A stretch of DNA of 13,833 bases from Spirochaetaceae bacterium. Lineage in GTDB: Bacteria; Spirochaetota; Spirochaetia; SZUA-6; Fen-1364. Positions within the stretch are counted from its first letter, which is position 1. Each line of letters begins with the position of its first letter. The position numbers were made by a program, and so were the translations under genes. The stretch spans positions 1-13,833 of the forward strand of contig PLNO01000124.1 of the NCBI GenBank assembly GCA_003141795.1. The letters are read 5' to 3'. Under the pieces are notes generated by a model. It ran no database searches. It was not told where the DNA came from and was given only the letters and a program-made list of their open reading frames with translations. This document shows positions 1 to 7,007 of the stretch, in pieces.

Positions 1-690
1 CCGAACATGGAGGGCGGCACCTACGCGGACATTTCCCATCCGACGTCCAAGGCGGTGCCCGACCAGTACTACTGGCTCGCACCGTACCGCATCGACCGCA
101 CTCCCGTCACGAAAGGCGCGTATGCCGAGTTCCTCCGCGACTCCCGCTATCGGCCGTTGCGCCTGGACCGTTTCCTCGACGACTGGGAGAAGCCGGGCGA
201 GGCGCCCGACGAGCCTTCGCACTGGACGCCTCCCGGCGGCACGTCCGATCACCCCGTGGTCTGGGTTTCACTTGATGACGCGCGCGCCTACGCATCGTGG
301 GCAGGCCTGCGGCTTCCCACCGAGGCAGAATGGCAGCTCGCCGCGGAGGGCCCCGATGCGCTTCCGTGGCCCTGGGGCACGACGTTCGAGCCGACGCGAT
401 GCAATGGCGATTCCTCCGGCACGCAGAGCGTCTTCGCCCATCCCGACGGGGCCAGCGCGTGGGGCTGCCTCGACATGAGCGGTAACGTATGGGAATGGAC
501 GGAGAGCGAGCGTGACGACGGGCACATACGCTACGCAATGGTGCGCGGCGGGAGTCACCTGCGCGTCACGGGGAGCATTTGGTACACGGCGAGCGGCGCG
601 CAGCCCTGCGACGTTCACGAGAAGGTGCCACTTCTCGATGCCGGGATCGACCGGCTTGCGACCGTCGGGTTTCGATGCGTCGAGGAATGA
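1..690 (+). CDS. FGE/SUMF1-fold protein, N-terminus cut by the window edge
   Basis: The frame is open from base 1, and the first visible residues (PNMEGGTY) match the 'PGGTF' strand that normally follows a short N-terminus in the formylglycine-generating enzyme (FGE-sulfatase, SUMF1/EgtB/PvdO) family. I therefore read the ATG at 7 as internal and the gene as 5'-partial. Family motifs in order: YRIDRTPVT near the start, LRLPTEAEW (307-333), MSGNVWEW (475-498), RGGSH (544-558) and the terminal GFRC (667-678). In true FGE a Cys-x4-Cys pair follows the GGS motif and oxidises the sulfatase cysteine. Here that stretch reads SHLRVTGSIWY with no cysteine, so sulfatase activation is unlikely. No sulfatase gene is visible. 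The C-terminal half shows no membrane segment. Its stop lies just before the glycoside hydrolase start, so the two are probably co-translated. The family is secure; the function is unknown. Confidence 0.85.
   Translation, partial: PNMEGGTYADISHPTSKAVPDQYYWLAPYRIDRTPVTKGAYAEFLRDSRYRPLRLDRFLDDWEKPGEAPDEPSHWTPPGGTSDHPVVWVSLDDARAYASWAGLRLPTEAEWQLAAEGPDALPWPWGTTFEPTRCNGDSSGTQSVFAHPDGASAWGCLDMSGNVWEWTESERDDGHIRYAMVRGGSHLRVTGSIWYTASGAQPCDVHEKVPLLDAGIDRLATVGFRCVEE
682..686 (+). promoter_or_regulatory. Ribosome binding site of the glycoside hydrolase
   Basis: GAGGA lies inside the last codons of the FGE-fold gene, 9 nt before the ATG at 696. This favours 696 over the ATG at 687, which overlaps the upstream stop as ATGA but has the same GAGGA directly against it. 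Translation of the two genes is probably coupled either way. Confidence 0.5.
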
Positions 691-695
691 GGTCT

Positions 696-2792
696 ATGCG
701 TCACACCCCCATGAACGATTCCCGGGCCGGCTCATGGATCGAGCGCAGCTCCAAACGCATCTTCTTCGACATGCACCTGCCGGCATGGCCGGACATGGGA
801 ATTGCCTCGCGTTTCGATCCCGAGGGGCTTGCCGCTGCAATCGCTGATTCGGGGGCGGACTCGGCGGTCCTCTACGCAAAGTGCCAGTACGGCAATTTCT
901 ACACGAAGCTCCCCGGCGAGCAGCTCCACCCGGGGCTCGGTGACCTCGATCTCCTGGAGCAGCTCTCCGAGAGGCTGCACCGCAGGGGCCTCCGCACGAT
1001 CGCCTACTATTCGGTGTCGTGGGACGAGCACATCGCGGCAGCGCACCCCGAATGGCACGCGCTGAACCCGGCTGGCGCTCATGCGCCGGGCCGGTGGCGC
1101 ACGCTCTGCATCAACGGCCCCTACGAGCAGATCGTTCAGAAACACCTCGCGGACATCGCGCGCAAGCCGATCGACGGGATCTGGCTCGACATGACGATCA
1201 TCGGCGAGGGCAACTGCTACTGTCCCCGATGCAGGGAACGCTTCAGGCAGGACCATCACATCGACATGCCCGCATCGCCGAAAGAGCCCGGCTACGAGAA
1301 GGCGCTCGCCTTCCGTTACGGGATCGTGGAGGGCTTCTACTCCCGGGTGCGCCAGACCATACGCTCGGCGTCCCCTGAGGTTGCCTTCACGAACAATTAC
1401 TGGGGCTATCCCTGGTCCTCCACCGGCATGGGCAGCCGGGCGCTCGGCTCGACGACGAACGCCGATTTCCTGACGGGGGAGGCGTACTCCGACTGGACGG
1501 GCATCCGGTCCACGGCGATCCTTCCCGTCTTCCTGAGGAGCGCCGCGGCGGGAAGACCTTTCGAATCGCTCATCGGCACCGGGATCAACACGTGGGACTA
1601 TACGCGCAAGCCGAAGCCCTTCCTCTCCTACGAGGCGTTCTCCCTTTTCGCCCACGGTGCAACGGTCACCGTGGACGATCTGCCCTTCCACGACGGCAGC
1701 TTCGATGAAGCTCTCTACAGGGAAGACCTGAGGGACATCTTCGGTGCGATCACGTCCATGGCGGAGACCACCGCGGGCAGGCACGTGCGGTATGCCTCGG
1801 TCTATCATTCGCAGCGCACGAAGGACCTCTGCCGGAACCCGGGGAACTTCATCCGGGAGATGAGCGGGTCCTTCCGTCTCCTCCACGACCTGCACCTGCC
1901 GGTGGATTTCCTCTTCGACGAATCCGAGGCGCCGCTGTCCCCTGAGGAGCACCCGCTGATCGTGCTCCCGGGGGTGGACGGGCTCACCGGTCCTGAAGTG
2001 CTTCGACTGTGGGCCTACATGAACGCGGGGGGGTTCATCGTGGCATCGGGGAGCCTCGGGTCCGATCCCGAAGTGATGGCGTCCCTTCGAGGATTGGGGA
2101 TCGAAGGGGGCGCGCTGTCCCCCTACTCCCTCTCCTACTTGCGGGGGATCGGGCCTGGTAGCCGTGATCTCCTCGTTCGGGGCAATTACACGGAGTACTC
2201 GGGAAACGCCCCCGACCAGGGGGAGGTTGTGACGCCGGTGTGTGAAACGTCGCCGCAACGCTTCTTTCACAACAACCTGCCTGCTCCCTACCGTGCAACG
2301 GGCACCCCGGGCCTCCTCGAGAGGAAGGTAGGCCGGGGCGCATTCGCCCTTTTCCCCCAGCCGGTTTTCCGTCACTATGCAAAAGAACCCTCGGCCCCAA
2401 TGCGGGAGGCTGTCGGTGCCCTCATCGGCCGTCATGTACAGCCCTGTCCGGTCGGTCTTACCCTCCCGCTGAAGATGGACTTCGCTATCGTGGAGGCCGA
2501 TGATACGCTGTACGTCCATCTCCTCAACCCGAACGTCGAGCCTTCCCTCTGCTGCGGGCCCATGGAGATCTACGACGGGGCATTCGAGCGCTCCTACGAG
2601 TACATGGAGGAAGAGGCGCCCGTGCACGACGTGCGCATCCTCGTGCGCTCTGTCAGGGTCACGGACGTGCAGACGCTCCGTGAGAAATCCGGCGTCGAGT
2701 TTCACGAGACCCCTGAGGGTTGCGAGATCCGCATTGCACGGGTGGGCCTGTGGGAAGTGGTGAAAATAAGAATCGCGCGCGGAGGTCGATAG
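696..2792 (+). CDS. Cytoplasmic glycoside hydrolase, GHL6-like barrel with beta-galactosidase trimerisation domain
   Basis: The protein is 698 residues from the chosen ATG; starts at 687 and 711 are possible, and the frame is open further upstream. The N-terminal half looks like a TIM barrel of the 'hypothetical glycosyl hydrolase 6' / alpha-amylase-like superfamily. It has YGNFYTKLPGEQLHPGL, then the RRGLRTIAYYSVSWDEH strand, then GIWLDM with Asp165 at the end of a barrel strand, where related families place a catalytic carboxylate. CYCPRC follows at residues 174-179. Residues about 365-560 (from VYHSQRT through LIVLPGVDGLTGPEV and GGFIVASGSLGSDPEV) resemble the glutamine-amidotransferase-like trimerisation domain of GH42-type enzymes. 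A beta domain with YVHLLNPN ends the protein. There is no signal peptide, so it should act in the cytoplasm on an imported glycan or glycoside. The substrate is not deducible, and the catalytic residues are inferred by position only. Confidence 0.8.
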   Translation: MRHTPMNDSRAGSWIERSSKRIFFDMHLPAWPDMGIASRFDPEGLAAAIADSGADSAVLYAKCQYGNFYTKLPGEQLHPGLGDLDLLEQLSERLHRRGLRTIAYYSVSWDEHIAAAHPEWHALNPAGAHAPGRWRTLCINGPYEQIVQKHLADIARKPIDGIWLDMTIIGEGNCYCPRCRERFRQDHHIDMPASPKEPGYEKALAFRYGIVEGFYSRVRQTIRSASPEVAFTNNYWGYPWSSTGMGSRALGSTTNADFLTGEAYSDWTGIRSTAILPVFLRSAAAGRPFESLIGTGINTWDYTRKPKPFLSYEAFSLFAHGATVTVDDLPFHDGSFDEALYREDLRDIFGAITSMAETTAGRHVRYASVYHSQRTKDLCRNPGNFIREMSGSFRLLHDLHLPVDFLFDESEAPLSPEEHPLIVLPGVDGLTGPEVLRLWAYMNAGGFIVASGSLGSDPEVMASLRGLGIEGGALSPYSLSYLRGIGPGSRDLLVRGNYTEYSGNAPDQGEVVTPVCETSPQRFFHNNLPAPYRATGTPGLLERKVGRGAFALFPQPVFRHYAKEPSAPMREAVGALIGRHVQPCPVGLTLPLKMDFAIVEADDTLYVHLLNPNVEPSLCCGPMEIYDGAFERSYEYMEEEAPVHDVRILVRSVRVTDVQTLREKSGVEFHETPEGCEIRIARVGLWEVVKIRIARGGR
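2781..2785 (+). promoter_or_regulatory. Ribosome binding site of the LacI-family gene
   Basis: GGAGG sits within the last codons of the hydrolase gene, 8 nt before the ATG at 2794. It fixes that start and indicates one mRNA for both genes. Confidence 0.7.
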
Positions 2793-2793
2793 A

Positions 2794-3774
2794 ATGGCCG
2801 TGACCATCAAGGACATCGCCCGCATCTGCGGGGTTTCGGTGGGCACCGTGGACAGGGCGCTGCGCAACCGGGACGGGATCAGCGTCGAAACACGGCAGAA
2901 GGTGCTCGCCGCGGCGCAGGAGCACGGCTACAAGCCCAACATCGTTGCGCGCAACCTGAAGACCCGACGGACGCTGGAGATCGGCCTCATCGTGCACGAC
3001 CTGGACAATGAGTTCTTCTCGGAGCTGCTGAACGTCGTGCATGAGATCGCTTGGAAGAAGGGCTTCTTCATCCAGGTGGCCGTCTCACGTCGGGAGGCCG
3101 GGCGGGAGCGCCTCGCCCTGGAGCATATGGCGGGCCGCAATGTCGACGGCATCATCCTGTTCCCCACGAGCACGGACCCCGGCTTCGACGCTTTCCTCCG
3201 CGGTCTCGACCGTCCGCTCGTCACGATCGCCAACAGGGTGTCCGCCGCATGGCCGTTCGTCGGGCTCTCGGACCGCTCGATCCTCAGGGAGGTGACGCGC
3301 GCCATCATCGACAAGGGCTACCGGCGGCTCTACTTCGTCGGGCCGTTCGACGCCTTCGGCACCGGGATCAACCTCTACCAGATCGACGAACGGTACGCCG
3401 GGTTCATGGAGATCGTCCGCGAGCATCCCGGCGTGGAAGGCCACCTCCTCGCGGGCACGGACTACGTACAGCGCATACGCGAAGTGAAGCTCGAGGAGAC
3501 GCGGACGGCGATCGTGTGCGCGAGCGACATCTTCGCCCTGGAGATACTCAATGACCTGCGCGCCCGGGGGATCGGCGTCCCTGAAAGGGTCGGGCTCATG
3601 GGTTTCGACTCGATCGACGCTTTGCGCTACGTCGTGCCGCGTCTCTCCACCGTGGAGTACCCCATCAAGCGCATGGCGGAGATCGCCCTCTCCCTCCTCA
3701 CCGATCCGCAGCCTGAAGGGTCCGTGCCCTTTGTCGAGCTCACCCCGAGGATACTCTGGGGCGACTCCCTGTAG
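2794..3774 (+). CDS. LacI-family transcriptional regulator
   Basis: A 326-residue protein of standard family length. Residues 4-24 form the LacI helix-turn-helix (IKDIARICGVSVGTVDRAL), followed by the rest of the three-helix head and a hinge near 50-58 (IVARNLKTR). Residues 60-326 are a periplasmic-binding-protein-like sensor, with IGLIVHDLDNEFF, a subunit switch at NVDGIILFP and the late GLMGFDSID strand (267-275). The usual TVSR of the recognition helix is TVDR, a variant found in one LacI subgroup. The gene starts one base after the hydrolase stop and so belongs to the same operon. It converges on the importer genes. The likely target is the perfect palindrome at 6927-6944, in front of the binding-protein gene; the inducer is presumably the imported sugar or a breakdown product. 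The regulator family is certain; repression of the importer is inferred from position. Confidence 0.93.
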   Translation: MAVTIKDIARICGVSVGTVDRALRNRDGISVETRQKVLAAAQEHGYKPNIVARNLKTRRTLEIGLIVHDLDNEFFSELLNVVHEIAWKKGFFIQVAVSRREAGRERLALEHMAGRNVDGIILFPTSTDPGFDAFLRGLDRPLVTIANRVSAAWPFVGLSDRSILREVTRAIIDKGYRRLYFVGPFDAFGTGINLYQIDERYAGFMEIVREHPGVEGHLLAGTDYVQRIREVKLEETRTAIVCASDIFALEILNDLRARGIGVPERVGLMGFDSIDALRYVVPRLSTVEYPIKRMAEIALSLLTDPQPEGSVPFVELTPRILWGDSL

Positions 3775-3788
3775 GGGGCAGTACCTAT
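3768..3788. repeat. Inverted repeat spanning two convergent stop codons (LacI gene / permease)
   Basis: The sequence TAGG-gggcagta-CCTA contains the TAG of the + strand LacI gene in one arm and the TAG of the - strand permease in the other. The gap between genes is 10 bp. The wider sequence CCTGTAGGGG...CCTAT recurs at 12034-12055. The stem is only 4 bp and there is no T tract on either side, so a role as terminator is doubtful. Confidence 0.3.
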
Positions 3789-4645
3789 CCCTTGAGCCCC
3801 GAGAGCGTCATCGACTGTATGAAGAACCTCTGGGAGAAGGCGAAGATAAGCATGATCGGAAGCGAGCTCGCCACGGCCGACGCCATGACCAGGGCGTAGT
3901 CCGTGCTGTAGTAGCCCTGCATGTAGGCCACTGCGAGTGTGAGCGTGCGCAGACGCTCGGAATTGATGACGACGAGCGGCCAGAAGTAGCTGTTCCACGA
4001 ACCCACGAACGTGAAGACAAGGAGCGCTGCCATGACGGGCATGGACAGCGGGACGATGATGCGCAGGAAAAGCGTTATCTCGTGCGCGCCGTCCATGCGG
4101 CCGGCGTCGAGGAAATCCTGCGGGATGTCATTGATGGTTTGCCGCAGGAGAAAGACGCCGAAGGCACCCACCAGTCCGGGGATGATCACCGCCGCGAAGG
4201 TATTCAGCAGACCGAGGGTGCGCATCATGATGTAAAGGGGGATCATGATGAGCTCGAAGGGGAGGAGCATGGTCCCCAGGAAGAAGGCGAACGCCGCGTT
4301 CTTGCCACGGTAGGAGTACTTCGTGGAGACCGCGAAACCCGTGAGCGCGGCAAGAAAGACATTGGAGAGGGATACGATCACGGCGATCACGATGCTGTTG
4401 AGGTAGTACCGCGCGAACGGCTGCTCCAGCAGCAGCTTATGGTAGGCATCGATGTTCGGCTTCTGCGGCAGCCAATGCGTGGGGATGGCGAAGAACTCCG
4501 TGTGCATCATGAAGGACGAGGAGATCATCCAGAGGATCGGAATGAGCACGGCACAACCCAACGCAACGATGACGAGGTAGCGCAGGAATGCGGTCACCAC
4601 GTGGAGAAGCTTTTTCCCGCCCGGAGAGCGGCGTCGTTCCTCCAT
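3785..4645 (-). CDS. Carbohydrate ABC transporter permease, MalG type (CUT1)
   Basis: An inner-membrane permease subunit of 286 residues with about six hydrophobic helices, the first at residues 15-42 (LHVVTAFLRYLVIVALG onward). The EAA loop that docks the ATPase reads DFLDAGRMDGAHEITLFLRI at 177-196, with the conserved G and the family's pattern. I start it at the ATG at 4645, because AGGAGAGGG (4652-4660) lies just upstream and the start follows the previous permease stop by one base. An in-frame ATG at 4672 would add nine residues and overlap the upstream gene by more. It is the last gene of the importer operon and ends 10 bp from the convergent LacI gene. The family is secure; the sugar transported is unknown. 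Confidence 0.93.
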   Translation of the reverse strand: MEERRRSPGGKKLLHVVTAFLRYLVIVALGCAVLIPILWMISSSFMMHTEFFAIPTHWLPQKPNIDAYHKLLLEQPFARYYLNSIVIAVIVSLSNVFLAALTGFAVSTKYSYRGKNAAFAFFLGTMLLPFELIMIPLYIMMRTLGLLNTFAAVIIPGLVGAFGVFLLRQTINDIPQDFLDAGRMDGAHEITLFLRIIVPLSMPVMAALLVFTFVGSWNSYFWPLVVINSERLRTLTLAVAYMQGYYSTDYALVMASAVASSLPIMLIFAFSQRFFIQSMTLSGLKG

Positions 4646-4646
4646 C

Positions 4647-5540
4647 TCAATCCCTCTCCTGGCGGAAAACACGGAATTGCACCACCGTGACGATGACGAT
4701 GACGGCGCACATGATGAGCGAGGCCGCGGCGGCCCGTCCCATGCGGAGGAACTTGAAAGCCGTTTCGTAGGTGAAATACGTCATCACGTAGGTGGCCCGG
4801 GCAGGCCCTCCGGCCGTGATGACCTGGAAGGGGTCGAACTCCTTGATGGCACCGATGAAGTTAACCGTGGCGATGAAGAGGCTCGTCGAACGCATGAGGG
4901 GGAAGGTGACGTAGCGGAAGCGCTGCAGGGGGTTTGCACCGTCAAGATCCGCCACCTCGTAGTACGCCGGTGGGATGCTGTTGAGGCCGGTCAGGAAAAG
5001 CACGACGTAGAACCCGAACGACTTCCACAGGGCGATCACCATGATCCCAATCATCGCGGTGGAGGGCTGCGTCAGGACGTTCACCGGATACTTCAGCCCG
5101 ACCAGGCCGAGCAGCGATCCGATGGGCCCGGGCGCGAGGTAGAAGATCTTCCATACGGCGGAGACGACGACCCACGGCAGGATGACAGGCAGGAAGTACA
5201 CCGCCCTCCCCGCTCCCAGAGCGGGCCCTGACGCGTAGAGGAGGAGCGCAATGGCGAAGGGCAGGACGTAGTTGAGAACCCCTATCACGAGGACGTACAC
5301 GAAGGTCACCTTCATGGATCCGAGGAAGACGCCCTGATGGAACAGCGTCGAGTAGTTGCGCAGGCCGCTCCAGACGGGGGCCGTGAAGAGATTGTAGTCA
5401 GTAAAAGAGATGAGGATCGTACGGACGGTCGGATAGATGAATAGCCCTACGAAATACACCAGGCCCGGTAGGAGGAAAATCAATCCCCACCTGTCCCATG
5501 GGCGCTGAAAGAAGCTTTTCTTCACTGTTGCCACCGTCAC
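4647..5540 (-). CDS. Carbohydrate ABC transporter permease, MalF/UgpA type (CUT1)
   Basis: A 297-residue membrane protein with about six helices. The first follows WDRWGLIFLLPGLVYFVGLF (residues 15-34), a typical start for this subfamily. The EAA loop is YYEVADLDGANPLQRFRYVT at 193-212. It pairs with the MalG-type permease whose ATG lies one base beyond its TGA. The start is uncertain: the GTG at 5540 has no spaced Shine-Dalgarno site, while a second GTG at 5534 has GGAG five bases upstream and would shorten the protein by two residues. A strong hairpin lies between this gene and the binding-protein gene upstream, which may lower permease output relative to the binding protein. The family is secure. 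Confidence 0.92.
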   Translation of the reverse strand: MTVATVKKSFFQRPWDRWGLIFLLPGLVYFVGLFIYPTVRTILISFTDYNLFTAPVWSGLRNYSTLFHQGVFLGSMKVTFVYVLVIGVLNYVLPFAIALLLYASGPALGAGRAVYFLPVILPWVVVSAVWKIFYLAPGPIGSLLGLVGLKYPVNVLTQPSTAMIGIMVIALWKSFGFYVVLFLTGLNSIPPAYYEVADLDGANPLQRFRYVTFPLMRSTSLFIATVNFIGAIKEFDPFQVITAGGPARATYVMTYFTYETAFKFLRMGRAAAASLIMCAVIVIVTVVQFRVFRQERD

Positions 5541-5558
5541 TCCATGGGGGGACCAGAG

Positions 5559-5582
5559 GGGGCGGAGGATCTCCCCCGCCCC
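5559..5582 (-). promoter_or_regulatory. Strong intercistronic hairpin between binding-protein and permease genes
   Basis: On the mRNA strand GGGGCGGGGG and CCTCCGCCCC form a 10-bp stem with one G-U pair and an AGAT tetraloop. It lies in the 48-bp gap between the binding-protein stop and the permease start. No U tract follows, so it is not a standard intrinsic terminator. In maltose-type operons a hairpin at this place protects the upstream binding-protein mRNA from 3' decay and gives more binding protein than permease; the same role is likely here. Confidence 0.6.
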
Positions 5583-5588
5583 GTCGCG

Positions 5589-6890
5589 TCACTGGGAAAG
5601 AGCGTCGTTGATCTGTTGTGCTGCGCTGGAAAGGATTCCCTGCACGTCCTTGTCCGTCGTCAGGGTCGCCTGCCACGCGCTGAATACCGCCGACCCGATC
5701 TCATTGTACTTGGGATTGGCAAAGAGCAGGTCTGCGTCGTTGGAAAGGGTGAGGAACTTTGCGACGTCGGCGTTCTGCTTGCCCAGATCCATCATCGCCT
5801 TTGTCGGCAAGAGGTACCCGACTTCATTGTACCAGCCGATCGCCTGCTTGCCCGAGGTCATCCACTGGACGAACTGCCAGGCGTCACTCGGCGTCTTGGT
5901 CTGCTTGCTCACGCACCACACCAGTGCCTGGATCGGGGCATGCACCCTGTCGGCGCCTGCCTGCTTCGGATACGGGACGACCACGAAGTTGTCCGGAGAG
6001 AATCGGCTGTCCCCCTTCGCGCTGTCCTTCAGGAGCGGCATCGTCCACGTCGAGCCCACGTACATGGCCACGTCGCCCACCGCAAAACGGGCCCACACGT
6101 CTTCGGGAACCTTCACCGGAGCGTTTCCCTGCGCCCGGGCGAGCTGGCGGAAATAGGTGAACGTCTTCACCGCACCTGCCTGATCGATCGCGGAATGGGT
6201 CCCCGACGGGTCGAGGATCGCCCCGCCGTTCTGGATGAGGAGAGGCTGGATCGGAATGAGGGTCCAGTCCGCGTTCCACAGGGGCTCGTACATTCCGGTC
6301 TGCACGAGCTTGTCCCCGCTGTAGATCGTGAGCTTCTTCGCCAGGGTCAACATGTCGTCCCAGGTCCGGGGATAGTCCCTTGTCGCATCGAGGCCGGCGC
6401 GCTTGAACGCGAGCTTGTTGAGCATCAGCCCGAATATGTTGAACTCGCGGTACAGCCCGTAGAGCTTTCCATTGAAATACAACTTGTCGATGATGCCGGG
6501 GACATAGTCCTTCTTGAACGCATCGGAGGAGGCATACCCCATGTCCTTGAGGATCGGCGCCGTCACCTCCTGAAGCTGCCCGAGCCCGGCGAACGTGTAC
6601 ATGTCGCTGAAGCTCGCCGTATTGAAGATATCGGGCCCGGCTCCCGAAGCGAGGGCTGCGAGGAGCTTGTTCTCGTAGGAGTCATTGTCCGCTGCCGGCT
6701 CGTAGGAGATCGTCACGTTGGGATGAAGAGACTGGTACTGAGCCACGAGCTTCTGGATATACGCGTTCGCTGGCGCGTGGGTATGCGTCCAGATGGTGAG
6801 CTTGATCGGATTGCCACCTGCCGCCCATGCGCTGCCCGCGGCGAGCGCTGCGATCATGAAGACCGAAATCCCTAAACCCCTCCAGGTCAT
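5589..6890 (-). CDS. Extracellular sugar-binding protein of an ABC importer (CUT1)
   Basis: A 433-residue periplasmic solute-binding protein. The N-terminus MTWRGLGISVFMIAALAAGS followed by AWA-AGG is a Sec signal with cleavage near residue 23 or 24. No lipobox cysteine is present, so the protein should be free in a periplasm. The mature part begins IKLTIWTHTHAP and carries the family pattern LAALASGAGPDIFNT, then DKLYFNGKLYGLYREFN and later WQFVQWMTSGKQ near the C-terminus. The ATG at 6890 is chosen because a near-perfect AAGGAGG lies six bases upstream. The frame remains open to 6977, but that extension would run through the operator and promoter. It is the first gene of the importer operon (binding protein, MalF-type, MalG-type). 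The ligand cannot be read from the sequence. Confidence 0.95.
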   Translation of the reverse strand: MTWRGLGISVFMIAALAAGSAWAAGGNPIKLTIWTHTHAPANAYIQKLVAQYQSLHPNVTISYEPAADNDSYENKLLAALASGAGPDIFNTASFSDMYTFAGLGQLQEVTAPILKDMGYASSDAFKKDYVPGIIDKLYFNGKLYGLYREFNIFGLMLNKLAFKRAGLDATRDYPRTWDDMLTLAKKLTIYSGDKLVQTGMYEPLWNADWTLIPIQPLLIQNGGAILDPSGTHSAIDQAGAVKTFTYFRQLARAQGNAPVKVPEDVWARFAVGDVAMYVGSTWTMPLLKDSAKGDSRFSPDNFVVVPYPKQAGADRVHAPIQALVWCVSKQTKTPSDAWQFVQWMTSGKQAIGWYNEVGYLLPTKAMMDLGKQNADVAKFLTLSNDADLLFANPKYNEIGSAVFSAWQATLTTDKDVQGILSSAAQQINDALSQ

Positions 6891-6896
6891 TCCCCA

Positions 6897-6903
6897 CCTC
6901 CTT
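6897..6903 (-). promoter_or_regulatory. Ribosome binding site of the binding-protein gene
   Basis: AAGGAGG on the - strand lies six bases before the ATG at 6890. It is the best Shine-Dalgarno match in the window and rules out the upstream in-frame ATG. It fits a gene expected to be translated at high level. Confidence 0.85.
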
Positions 6904-6926
6904 GGTACAAAAGGCATTTTTCCAAG

Positions 6927-6944
6927 ACCGTTAACGTTAACGGT
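6927..6944. promoter_or_regulatory. LacI-family operator, perfect 18-bp palindrome
   Basis: ACCGTTAACGTTAACGGT is its own reverse complement over all 18 bases and has the central CpG typical of LacI-family operators. It begins three bases after the -10 hexamer of the importer promoter and so covers the expected transcription start, where a bound repressor would block initiation. The LacI-family gene at 2794-3774 is the obvious candidate to bind it. I see no second copy in the window; the control region of the hydrolase operon lies outside it. Confidence 0.85.
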
Positions 6945-6947
6945 GAG

Positions 6948-6977
6948 AATATAGCACAGCCTTCTGACAGGAGTCAA
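6948..6977 (-). promoter_or_regulatory. Sigma70-type promoter of the ABC importer operon
   Basis: On the - strand TTGACT (6977-6972) is followed after 18 bp by TATATT (6953-6948); each hexamer matches five of six consensus bases. The expected start falls within the 18-bp palindrome downstream. A 10-bp palindrome GGAAATTTCC (6979-6988) touches the -35 box from upstream. Confidence 0.75.
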
Positions 6978-7007
6978 CGGAAATTTCCACTCGGGAAATG
7001 TCGATTG

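Noticed and set aside
732..2867. 711-codon open frame on the - strand opposite the glycoside hydrolase
   Set aside because: It mirrors the hydrolase frame, shows no family motif, is rich in Arg, Val and His as expected for a GC-rich shadow, and runs across the start of the LacI gene.
3551..4690. 379-codon + strand open frame across the permease gene
   Set aside because: It covers the end of the LacI gene in another frame and the antisense of a well-supported permease; its charged, low-complexity protein is a shadow.
5544..6875. 443-codon + strand open frame opposite the binding-protein gene
   Set aside because: The - strand gene has signal peptide, Shine-Dalgarno, promoter and operator; the + strand frame has none and no motif.
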